NCBI GenBank assembly: GCA_963693305.1
Contig: OY855909.1
Coordinates: 3,431,501-3,495,500, forward strand
Reading direction: 5' to 3'
Length of the DNA: 64,000 bases
From: Meandrina meandrites
Lineage: Eukaryota; Cnidaria; Anthozoa; Scleractinia; Meandrinidae
Below, piece by piece: positions 24,801 through 36,800 of this stretch (positions within the stretch are counted from its first letter, which is position 1; every line of letters starts with the position of its first letter). Made by a program: the position numbers and the translations under genes. Below the pieces are notes generated by a model. The model saw only the letters and a program-made list of their open reading frames with translations. It was not told the origin of the DNA and did not search any database.

Positions 24801-27800
24801 TCAACAAAAAGGTAGGCTGATGATCTCGGTAGCAAAAAGATAAAATGTTTCCTAATTGCCGCGGAAGGAAAGTAAGATTTGTATTGTAGTACAAATGTTG
24901 TTGTTGTTGTTGTTGTAGAAGAAGAAGAAGAAGAAGAAGAAGAAGAAGAAGAAGAAGAAGAAGAAGAAGAAGAAGAAGAAGAAGAAGAAGAAGAAGAAGA
25001 AGAAATAGCAATTGGCAAAGTGAGTATGGTTATGGCTTGCAACTAGACACCACCTGGACAGCAGGAAGACTAAATTATTTCATTTCCGTTAGCAGGTGTG
25101 GTTAGGCCCGGCTTGACCAGGAGACTACATAAAAAGCTGGGTTAGCCGGTTACTGTACGAGAAAGACATTGACGATGGAAGAAACGATATGCCATTCCAA
25201 GATATTAAGGGTATCAATAGAAAAATAAAAGCTATACAACATACAAGTACAGGGAAAATGATTCAAGAAACCAAGGAGAAAAAGGAAGGAACTGATATTG
25301 CGTAGCAGCAGACAGTAACATGAAATACGAGGCTTCCATAAGTTTGGGGAAAATATGATACTGAAGAAATGAAACTGTATTTGGAACATGGGACATCATG
25401 ACGTCATGACGTCATGAAAGTGAAAAAAATAATAAACTATTTTGTTTGTTTCAATATGGTATTACGGCGGTACGTGCTGGTTACATGGCCATATGGGCTT
25501 TGTTTTTTTGCTTTTGTTTTTTTTTTTGTTGTTTGTTTTTTTTTATGAAATTGCTGTTGTGCAAGAATAATGCAAGATAATCTAATTTAAAAAAGTGGGG
25601 GTGCAAATGAAAATAAAGGATTTGCATCATTTTCAGCAATTGCATTTTACAAAACTGCCTTAAAATATTTTCGTTACCGACTTAATAAAATAATTGATGT
25701 TGATACAATGCAAATCCTTCAATTTCAAAGAATAGTGCCAATGTTGGATGCCTGGTCTACATTACTACTCGAAACGTTAACGTGCTTAAATGTACGGTGG
25801 GTAGTTTTAGAAACCGTTTATCTTGTTACATAAGCTAGGCATAAAAAAAACAATCTCTATGCAATTTTTGGTATCAATCTAGTATTTCTTTACGAAAATG
25901 AAGCAATTTGAAAATTTAGGATGTGAGTCACTCTGACTGGGGATCACAAAAAAAATGGAATGAAACGGGGATTCTTATTAGTAAGGGTGTTTTGGGACTG
26001 GGATTTGGGTACATTAGGCCGGTAAATGGGGACTGGGCAAAAATCTGGGCTTGATTCCGTTTCTAAAGCGGCCCTTGTTGTTTTTTTGTTACGTGACACG
26101 ATAAATGCTCAGTCTAAGTGAGTCCCATAAGTAATAAGGGAAAGCAGAAACTTATTTAATTTACTTACAGATTTCTTGTCTTCGCTGTTCATTTGTCCCT
26201 CACTCGTATCTACCATAGACAACACAGCGTACGCCATTGTAGCCGCTTTGTCCACGTCACCTGACTTAAGAAGATTACCCAGTGGACTTTCCTCTCCACT
26301 AGCCATGTTCATAAGCGTTCCAGAGACGTCCTCGGCGGGCATTGCTTCAACCTACAGTACATGTCGACATTTATTATACACATTGAATACTAAGTGCTCT
26401 GACTGGAAAAATTAAAGAAACATGCTCACAATGGTGTTAAGACATTGTAGAATCCAATAGGCCATTTTCGAGTTGCCCTTTGCCTCACTTTCAAAACGAG
26501 TCCTCGTGCGAAACCATTCAAATGAAAATGAGTTTGATTTGCATGAAAATGGACGTGCAGGTGAAACTCATTTTCATACGAATGGTTTCGCACGAAGACT
26601 CGTTTTGACACAGAGGCAAAAGGTAACTCGGAAATGGCTTATTTAGTTTGTTATTATACTTCAACAAATTTCTCGATTTCGATTGGTTGTGCTTGGGACT
26701 ATTTGTCGGATTATTGGCAACCTACGCCAACAACATGCACTAGGATGGGTTCTTTCTTGCTGTCTTTCTACTGTTTGTAAAAGTGATTGAATATACCGTT
26801 CACTTTTTCACACAAGCGAGGTTCAGACGAATTAGCTAACCACTAAATACACGCAATTTATAAGAAACATTAATAGTTCGTAATGTCAAATTACTTACAT
26901 GGACGTGATTCTAAGAATATGAGTCATTTAGTGAGAACAGATTGATAATTTAAGTTTCGGTTGGAAAGAGTTCGACATACCATGACTACCAGAATATCCA
27001 GTGTCGCAGCACCAAGCGAATCTATAATCTGAATTTCCAACGCTATCGCGTAGCCGTGTAGAGGATTTCCAAGAGGCAGTCTGGTCGTAGCATTGGGTGA
27101 CAATCCCTTCTGCATTACAACACCACCAGTATTTGTATGATATCTGCATGTCACGTTTTGTAAGAAATGATAGCGTTATTACACTGAGAGATTCTAGAAT
27201 CTCTCTTCCATTGCCCGGTTATAACCCACTAAAACACACTTAAAAGAGTCCCGGTGTCTGTAACCTGTGACTCATTCCACACTGCAGTAATTAATTTAAC
27301 GTAAGAATTAATTAAGCTCTTCCTGACCAGTGATGATAGATTTATAGTTCGGGAGCCTGGCGTAAAACTCAGTCATGTTCTATTTTTCTAAACTACCCAT
27401 TTATTGGTTATTAATAAGCTCGGATTTGATAAGTTGAATTGACCACTCAGACATCGTCGAGCAAATTTTGATACGGCTAACAATGAGTTCCTTCGGTCAT
27501 TTTCAGGGGACAGGAGTAACGCTACTGATAGAGACTGTAAATAAATGAATCCCGTGGTCTTCAAACTTTAAAGAGAAATCTTTGCATGTTTATGCACAGG
27601 AGTCTAAAGTGGTTCTCCGAAATGGGAAAAAGACAATGTAGATAAAGCCGTACAAATCCAAACTGATACAATGTTATGATGCATAAGAGGAATGACAAAT
27701 AAAACTTAACTTACTTGAACTCATAGCTTAGAGGTAAATCTTCATCAAACCATCCGTCACAGTAAACATAAAACTCAGTGGTCACTGCGTATCCCACCTC

Positions 27801-30800
27801 GGGAGACACGCGGCAACCTTTGTCGTAATCGATGAGATAAGGAGCGGAATTGGTGGTGAACGTGATCTCACTCTCCTCTGAAGTATCGTCATCAAGGTAT
27901 ACCGAGCCTATCAATCTGTACGTTGTGTCATCAAGAAGCGAGTTTTCCCAGTCGTTCAATTTTCCTTTAAACACGAGACTTGGACTATCCAGTTCTGTGA
28001 GTAACCTTTCCTCCAAGTCGCTAACCACGAGCCAAGTTTCATTGATACTCCACGGGTCGAGCATGTACAGCGTCCAGTTATATCCCTTGATTGCCTTGCA
28101 AGACAACCCTGTGCACGTGGATTCGATAATCATGCGCTTATTGGCGGTCACTTTGGAACCGCAGTTAATTTTGCATCTGTTGAATGAAATAACGTCGCCA
28201 TGAACTATTTGGTCGTAACAGTTAAGTCTGTGTTCTAAGGCTTACCAATTTAGCTCTTGAGCCTTGGCGTCAAGCTAGTATGAATGCTGATGTTGCTACA
28301 AAAATGGTCTACTGGTCATTTTATAATCAGTCAAAGGAATTAAACGAGTTCATTTTTAATGAGGCCAATTTCTCCGAGGCTTAGGGAAATAAGACAAAAG
28401 AAATTGTTTATTTTGTTGCCAACTTTCGATGTTATTTCTTTTGTTTTATACCTTAAAAACCTCAAAGGCAGATTAAAATTTTAATATATAATATATATTG
28501 TAAAAATATCATTAATCCAGCATGTATGAATACCATTTGATGGAGTGTCTACACCTTAAACGTGGTAATTTGTAATTTTGGGACTGCTGTGAGCATGAAA
28601 AGGGCTTTACTTCCCTTGCACGTTAATGTCACTTACTTGATGGAAAAGGCAATAGATGACTCGACCCTTAGCGTGTGATTAGCAGCCGAACTCCTATTTT
28701 CTTTGTGAACGATAACCATAAACACGTAGGTATTCTGTGAGGTCATTTTGTTTATATCAATCTCGATCGTAGGTTCCGTAGAATTCAACTTTCCGACGCC
28801 ATAACCGAAGCACCCTCCGAGTATCCTCTCTCGTCCATAAGAATCGTCAATCGGAAGCGACTGTATGTTGGAGAAATCTTCATCTTCTCTTCGGCACAGC
28901 CACTTAAATGTTATACCCTGGTCCTTCAAGGTAGGCTCATGAGGGTCATAGGAATCTGTTGCATCTAAAATTATCTTTCCAGTTCCCTTCAGCACTTTGT
29001 GTACTCCGCGTATCTTAGCAACGAGGTCCGGTAAGACCACCTCAAGAAAACCGTAATCATAGTTGATCGCTCCCTCCTCCTTGTTCATTTCAGCGATTAA
29101 TCGTACATAGTACAGACCAGCAAATAGCCTCTTTGGGGCTATGGTGAGGTTCTCAGAACCCACCTCCAGAACTTGGCTTACAGAGAATGCTCCGTTTTCC
29201 TTAAACACCTCGCTGCTTTCCCAAGACATTACTATGAAGGAGGAAGTGTTGCAATGGGCAATTACTTTCCCAACGACCACAAACATATCTATTGTTGTTA
29301 TTCTGGCAGCATTGGTATATGTCTTGTTGAGTTGAACGTGCACCTCCGGTGGCCGGCAAAGATAGTCCACTGCCAAAATGAAAAAGCCACATTAAAAAAA
29401 CTAAAAACCTCGTTTTCACCTCAACAAAACCTGAATTAAATTAGACTAAGGTAACATTAGTCGATAACGACAGCATTCATTACCCTCCAATATTTAATAC
29501 TATATTCCAGGAAATCAATTTGGGCCTTTGACTTTTGATATTAGCCAAGATGTTAACGTTTCAGATAGAATTCTTGCTCAAGAATATATTGTTTACAATC
29601 ATCGGTTTTGAAATGGATCAGTACTCACGAGGATATTGAAGTTTGACGTACTGTGGGTCGAACAAACCCTCGTTTGCGAGTAAGGAACTCGTGAGAGCTG
29701 CTGTTACGTCATGTACACTTGCTTCAATGCACTCGATCTTCACTTCTGCTGCCAGTTTAGTTTCAGCGCCTGACGTCTGTGGACTGAAGAAAGGAATTTA
29801 TAATTACTCATGTCCTTTCTAAAACGAACACCGTCGGGGACGGGCTCCAACTGTCTCTGTTAGAGAGGCGTCCGCCTTACATGCAGCTTAGGCACAATAA
29901 AATGACTGAAAACGTCAAGGGCGGGACCAAAACCAGGTGTCCGTCTTCTAGAAGAGGCTGTTTAGAGAGAGTTGAGTATATCTTTTTATAAAGAAAACGA
30001 AGTCTTCTTTGAAAACGTCTATGTTCCAGCATTTGTGTCTAACCATTCCTCTAAAACAAAACAAATTAAAACACAAAAACGATTACCGAAAAAGCAAAAG
30101 AAGTGTACCTGAACCGCAGCAAACTAGAAGACAAGAATCCAGGGGTCCTTTCTAGTACATATTTAACCTACAAGGAAAAGAGAGAGAGATTTGTTGGTAT
30201 TGAGCCATATACTGATATATCTATATCACTGCCTGATGGCGCACAATGCAAAAGGCAACCACCCTAGTACATGTAGTCAGCCAATTCCAAAACATATCTG
30301 ACCATTTCCAACCCAACGATTACTCATTTCCAGAAATAGCAGGCTATTCTTGAGCTCGTCAATATCTGGACATTGTTATCGAAAAGTATTAAGACATCTG
30401 TTGAAACAAGCATCGTTTTCGGCAAATCCTCGTTTAAACACTCCAAATGTTTCTGATTATTATTTTCCAATCAAATAAATGAAGTAAGATGACCAAAGAA
30501 CTCGGAAATATCCTGAAGCTGCCACACCAGCAAGACGCAATATGATAGCAACGTCAGCGATGAAAACCGCTGACTTCTCGCAGAAGGCATATCATCTCAA
30601 GTAGCATTTTCCCCCACTCCACTTAGCATGCTTAGTTTATGGTTGCGGTCTTAACGTTGGCAGACAACGCGGCTATATCGGATGCCTTCTAGAATTTTCG
30701 TATGGATGTTAGGAAATCTCGTTTGCGCAATTCTCAGTTACCTCAGCCATAACATCACCGGCGATGACTTGGTGTTCTGTTGTTTGACTATCCATGTATG

Positions 30801-33800
30801 TTGTGGTGAAGCTGAACTCTGCCAGCATGAGCCAGACCACGAAATAATAACCTACAAAAGAAAAAAAAATAGTAAGGTACACCTCTTTTCCAAATGATGT
30901 AATGATTTACTGTATTGGTAAAAAATAATTATTAGAAGTCTTGGCACTGTGTTAAGGTATGCTGATTACTAAAAGACCAAAAGCAGCCTCCAGAACACAA
31001 AAGTAAATATTGAAAACACAAGTTAGTTTTAACTTCAGCTCATGCATCATGGAAGAAATTCCTTTAATAGCTGTCAACCGTCTGAAGCCCTGAAATTCAA
31101 CGGTCTCAAAGCAACCACCTTGTATATATGGATTGCTTTCAGAACTTGCAGAGTTCTGCTACCTTCACGTAAAGTAAAAATTATCAGGGAAAAAAACACC
31201 AAAAAGAAAATAGAACCAGAAGATGGTTGAGATTGGTGAGGATCACGATAGACTGTGTCATCCACGACGTGGTTTTCCTTAAGCGAAAGACATTTTAAGA
31301 AAACTTAAAAGAGCTTATCATATGCATGCATGCCAACCGGGTAGCTTTGTACTCAACGCCATTCCGTGGCAGAGAATAATGGAGTTGTACTTTGTAAGAA
31401 TAAAGGTGAATTTTCTGGCTTAAAAGCAACCTTTCTCAATGCCAATGTCAATGTCAAATACACTACCGCAAACCATTTTCAGGGGCGGATCCAGGAATTT
31501 TTAATTGGGGGGGGGGGGGGGGGTCCAAAGGACTGTTGAATTTTTTTTTGGGGGGGGAGGGGGGGAGGAATAAATTCTTGAATATCCCTGGAATTTAGTT
31601 TAGTAGCAAAACAAATACGCGTTTCATTAAAAAAAACCAGCCAGTTAAAAATTGATATACGATCCTGTCGATGTAAGAATTTCAGTCTCAAACAAGGGTC
31701 AGGGCTGATAGGGGGGGGTCCGGACCCCCCGGACCCTCCCCCTGGATCCGCCACTGATTTTACAACGTACATAAACAGAGCAAATCCGGAGGGGTAGATG
31801 GATCTCGTCAAATGGTGCATAGCATGTTTGCGTGTATGAATGCATGTACACGTGTTATTCCTCTTTTATCTTAAGTTCCCTGCTAATTAAGTGCCGAAAA
31901 AAGTTTTTGTCGGACAATTTTGCATCCACAATCAAACTAAATGCTTCACGAGGCTATCAACTCTGACAGCATTTGCGTCTCCTCGTTGCTTTGCTGGGGT
32001 CGTTCGTGTTTTTCGGCTCACAATCAAAGAAAAACTTGTTCTTTGTTTCGTTGTTTGCGAAGATTGTAGCAAGTCAGCACGCTTTTTTCGTGAGAACGCT
32101 AACCTGTTCGCTTGTGGGTTAAGCCGTCTTCTGACAAAACAAGTTGCAAGAGCAAATATTCGCTTTAGTTGAATAACTGTAATGGATAAATGGAAGCCTA
32201 TGAAGCTTCCTTGTCAGTTCTTGCTCATAAGACACTAGTTATAAAAAGGCTTTACCTTAAGCATAAAACAACACAACACACTATAACTTATAAATAATTG
32301 ATGTACATGTCAAGAGAAGGCTCCGTAAATTTTAAACATGGCTCAGAATATTAGAAGGTTTATGGTCTCACTGGAGAAAACTCTCCGACTATTTCCTTTC
32401 ACCTTATCCACCTTACACCACGATAATTTCTGTGGCGCATTTGTTGTGTTTTGTGTTTTTTTCATTTGCAACCTGTTTGTTTACTGAAAGTGGCGCATTT
32501 GCAATTTGTTCCAAGAGGACGTCACGCGACAGACACGTGAGAATTTGACCCACAATCTACGTAATTTGGGGTGCAGAAAAACAACCGCCAAATGTAACGC
32601 ACTCAGTTCAAAACTTTCACAATACAAAAGCATTTAGAATTAAGGCTCTTTTTATGCACTTAAGAGGCAAAAAACGGTGGTCAACAGATACAAGAAAAAA
32701 ATGAAGAAGAAAAAATAAGTCGTGGCCCAGTTTATATATTTCTATGCAAATTAGGAATTCTTTCAAATTCTTGCGTGCCTGCCGCGTAAAGCAGACAAAA
32801 TTTAATCAAGATTCGGTTTCCCTTTGAACATTTAACTATTCATTTCAAGATATGAAGAACAAAGAAGTGCATTTCAACGGCAATGGATTTTTACTCCGTT
32901 CTGGTTATTTGGGGGAATTCTTGACGAGTTTTGACTGTAAGCGGTTATTGAAAATTGACACAGCGTGAAAATAGAGAATTACGGGAAATTGAATATGGCG
33001 CGGAGCCATTCAAGTCCATTCAACAAAGAGTTCAAACTTCAAGGTAATTTAGTGGTATGTAGAAGCAGAGTGTAATTAATTGAGTCAGAAACCTCGATAA
33101 TCTTCCTTGAAAATGGATTACTATCGAATGAAATAAGACGTACAAGTTTTAATTTTTAGAATAAACAGCCAGCTGGTCAACCCGTCGCTCTAAATTGTAT
33201 AAATTAATCCAAACTTAAGTCGTTTGGCTTACAGCACGTGGAGTTGCTTTGTAAATAAACGGGTTACCATGTACGGGACGGGATGTTTTTGTTTTGTTTC
33301 ATTTTAATTTGTTTGCTGTCGTCGCTCCTTTCAAAAATTACTGGACTTTGAAATTCCTTTTCTAAAATGATAAGCGAAAGGAACCGTTGAGAAACTTAGA
33401 TCGTGATATTAAAATGTGTTTCGTGATAAAAGCGTTTCGCGGTCGGTGCGTTTCGTGCCAAAAGTGTTCTCATTTCGTGTTTAGAAATCGGCGGTTGAAG
33501 AGAAAACTCAGCAAGGTGCCATTATTACTATTTGTAGCATTAGCTAAAAAATTCTTTGGACTTTTCCAGCAGCGCAATCTCCTCAGTCATAAGAATCAAT
33601 TGCACAATGCCTTCTTTTGATTAAGAACGCCGCGTACGTGATAGTTAAAACGCTCACAAATACAAACAATGTGATGATAGCGCACAGATCAATGTGTGGC
33701 TCATCCTCAAACCAAACCACTTGGTCAGGGTTTTGGACAAAGGACATTTCATAAGCGAGAGTTTCGTATAGGATAAATAAAAAATGAGTGAAAACGCTGC

Positions 33801-36800
33801 AAAAAATTGCACCCGGAAAGAGAGCGAGTGTCAAATAGAATTGCATAAGTTTCATATTATAGGTGAGGTTTGACAATATTGTTAACGTAAAAGTGCTATG
33901 CCGTTTAATACATTATACTCAGTCAGAAGTAGAAGGCAAGCAATAAAGAACTAAGTGCATGTTCAAGTTTGAAGCAAAGCCATAAACATCCAGAAACTAT
34001 TAGGAATTGTTCAGACCCACCTGACTCACAGCCATATAACTCCATCCTCACTGCAAAGTTGTTATGAGATAGTGTTTCCATAATCATAATTGTAGTTACG
34101 AATGTGGGCAGGGGTACCTCGTTGCGCTGAATGGTGTTGCTGTCCTTGTTTCCCGTAAACATCTAAATAAAAGAAGAAGTAAAGCTTTTGAGTAATCGAC
34201 TTGGTGTTTTACTACTGAATCCGCTGACGCAGAACGAGTTTCCGTGAAAAAAAGAACTGCGTTACGGTATTGGAAGTCATATATCTGATTAAGGAAATAA
34301 ATCGACTTTGCACGGTTGCACGTTACAGTCTTGCGACGGACAAACCTGTGGCGCTCGGAATCCCGATCGAAATGGAATTGAGAGTGTTGGTTTTTGTGGA
34401 GGAAGGAAAACTGGAGAACCCGGAGAAAAACCCTTGGAGCAAGGACGAGAACCAACAACAAACTCGACCAACATATGACGCCGGGCCCGAGAATCGAACC
34501 CGGGCCACATTGGTGAGAAGCGAAGGCTCTCACCACTGCACCATCCTTGATCCCTTTCAAATTAAAGGAAATCTAAAGAAAAAATAAAGTTTTTAAAGTA
34601 GTACAACACATTGAAAAAGTAATTATAAACCGATAAATAAAGACGGATTCTTGTTTTGGCTCGTTAGCACGGCATGGCTTTACGTTAAGGCACAGCGCTC
34701 TCCGTGTGGAACTAGAAAGTGGCAGTCATAATCACTATCATTAGCATTTTCACTGAGCCGCAGGCTCGAAACATTAATTCTCCAGCTTAATGATACTGTG
34801 AGAAAGGGAGAAAGAGAGAAAGTAGGTGTTGGAAATGAACACTAATACATTGTTTCTCAAGGTCAACTGACTTTTCAGATTCATTTAATTTGTGCAGCAG
34901 CTCTCGTTAGCTTGTTCTACTGGCCCTCTTGTGTAGCAGTTGGTATTTGGGCCCGTTGCTCGATAGCCCCGGAACGTTTCGGGCCCGCAAAGCCATTTTT
35001 AGCTATCTGTATCTTAAAAACAGAGAAGTGAATAGGCCTGAAACTTTGCATGAAGGGAACTTCTGTTCATATTAAAAATATCATGGAATAAAACAGCTTA
35101 GTAATCATAAGGTTTGAGCTTTTCCTATGGCTTTCCTTTTGCGAAAACGTTTCGGGACCTTCGAGAAACCGTCACCAGGGACGTTGTTAAGTCCTCTTAT
35201 TTGTTCTATTGCTCATTCGAAGGGTGGGTAGGCAAATGGCAAGAATTTCAGAAGCGACGTGATCTTGGGAAAGTTCTTCTCTATGTCCAATAAGATGCAT
35301 ACAGTCCCCTATAAACGCTCTATGATAACTAACATGAAAGTGCCAGGGATTTTTTTTTTTCGTTTTCTTCCTTTTGCTACTAGTTTTAACACGTTTCAAA
35401 GATTTTCGCGTGGTTAATTTGATATATGATATACGGTATCTGATTTTCAGCCAGGGGGTAGTTTGGAACAGTGCGGTATTCCGCCTTTTTTGGTAGTGGG
35501 AGGAGAATATCCTCCACCAAAATATATTTTGGGGGTGTTAAATCACCGGTTTATTTTTATCTCCCTTTTCGTTTTCCCTTCGCATCCTTAGCCACATTTC
35601 CTCCTGGCATTCAAGGCAATTAAAAACAACCAAAACACAACCTCATCGTTTTATAATCACCGCACCGTGTGAAATAAACCGACGAATTATAGAAATACAT
35701 ATAGCCCACAATATCGAATATGCAGTACAATTTGTGGCCTCTCAACAAGATCTGCACTTATAAAGCCACGAAAACCCGTTTTCTAGCGTGATAAATGTGC
35801 CCTCTGGTATTTTCATAAGAATTTATTTAAAAGAGAACCGTCACTAAAGAGTAATTAATCTTGACAAGTTTGGCAAGGACAATGCTATAACAAGAATAAC
35901 CTTATCACCGCAAAAACCTGGCTTGTACAGAATTAACTTGCGCCAGCCGTGAAGACGTGCACGTCATGCAGGTTTGGGAGTAAGAGTAAAAGTAAACAAG
36001 AACTAAAATGCGACTATTTTTAACAGATACGGACGGAAAATTGTGATTTATTACAAATAGAAATGAAATATTTAAATGTTGGTGTAAATTGGGCGTTTTA
36101 GCTACCAGTCAAAAGTGCTTTTTATTAATTCCGTGCCAAGTTTAAGGACGCGAAGAATTCGTGTATTTCTCACGGCAAGACTCACACAGTTGGAACGGCT
36201 TAACACCCGTAAGGGAAAAAAATATTCTTAAATTACAGATAACGGCCAAACTCTAAAGCTTAATGTGATTTTTGGCGCTTGCTGGCATCTCCTACAAGAA
36301 ACCACAAGAAAGATTTGACTAATTGTAAAGAAAACCTTGCAAAATAAAACAAACGGCCGCTCGATAGCTAATTTCGCAGTTCCCGGCGTCAAGGCAGTTT
36401 CAATTAAATCACGCGATTCCAGCGCTACTTTTTATGTATTTTATAACATAAACACATTTAGCAAGTATGTACCGTGTAGATTTGTTGGTAGATCGCAGTT
36501 TTTTTAGAGGTGTCTTTGAATTTTAAAAAAATAACCTGGCTTCTCTAGATTTTTCACTACTTTTTTTCTGGAATTTAATCAATTTGAGGCAAATGTAATT
36601 ATACCGCAGCCACACGACAGACGAAACAATGCAACATTTATTTGTCTAACTCCATTCTCAGTGTTACTCTTTGAAAAACCTTATTACGCGCACAAAAACG
36701 GGCGGATTTTTGACAAACGCAAGGAAAAATATTCCATTTGAATTTTGAAGTTTTAATAATTAAGTTTCGTGTAATTTGTTATCCGAAAAGCGATTTAAAA

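Larger units (their letters stand above)
20395..26168 (-). other. intron 10 (5.8 kb)
   Basis: Contains the tRNA-stem MITE (22342), the palindromic MITE (23342), the ATGGATG minisatellite (24120) and the GAA run (24896). The remainder is AT-rich with short poly-T runs near 25500. No coding signal. Confidence 0.8.
26352..30741 (-). other. introns 4-9 (short)
   Basis: Introns of 259-629 bases between exons 4 and 10. Only intron 9 carries a recognisable element (26457-26643). Confidence 0.8.
30852..34029 (-). other. intron 3
   Basis: Carries the CAGGGGCGGATCC MITE and the nested 90-aa ORF. The rest (31800-33500) shows no supported feature. Confidence 0.75.

Noticed and set aside
33583..33876. 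Extra exon of the polycystin
   Set aside because: Entering through the nearby CATAG acceptor from phase-1 exon 3 hits a stop within a few codons; exon 4 joins exon 3 perfectly and restores the closing cysteine.
34023..34030. Longer exon 3 using donor GAGTCAG/GTGGGT
   Set aside because: It keeps frame but has a weaker donor and adds residues after the closing Cys; the GTGAGT donor splits and restores the Cys codon exactly.
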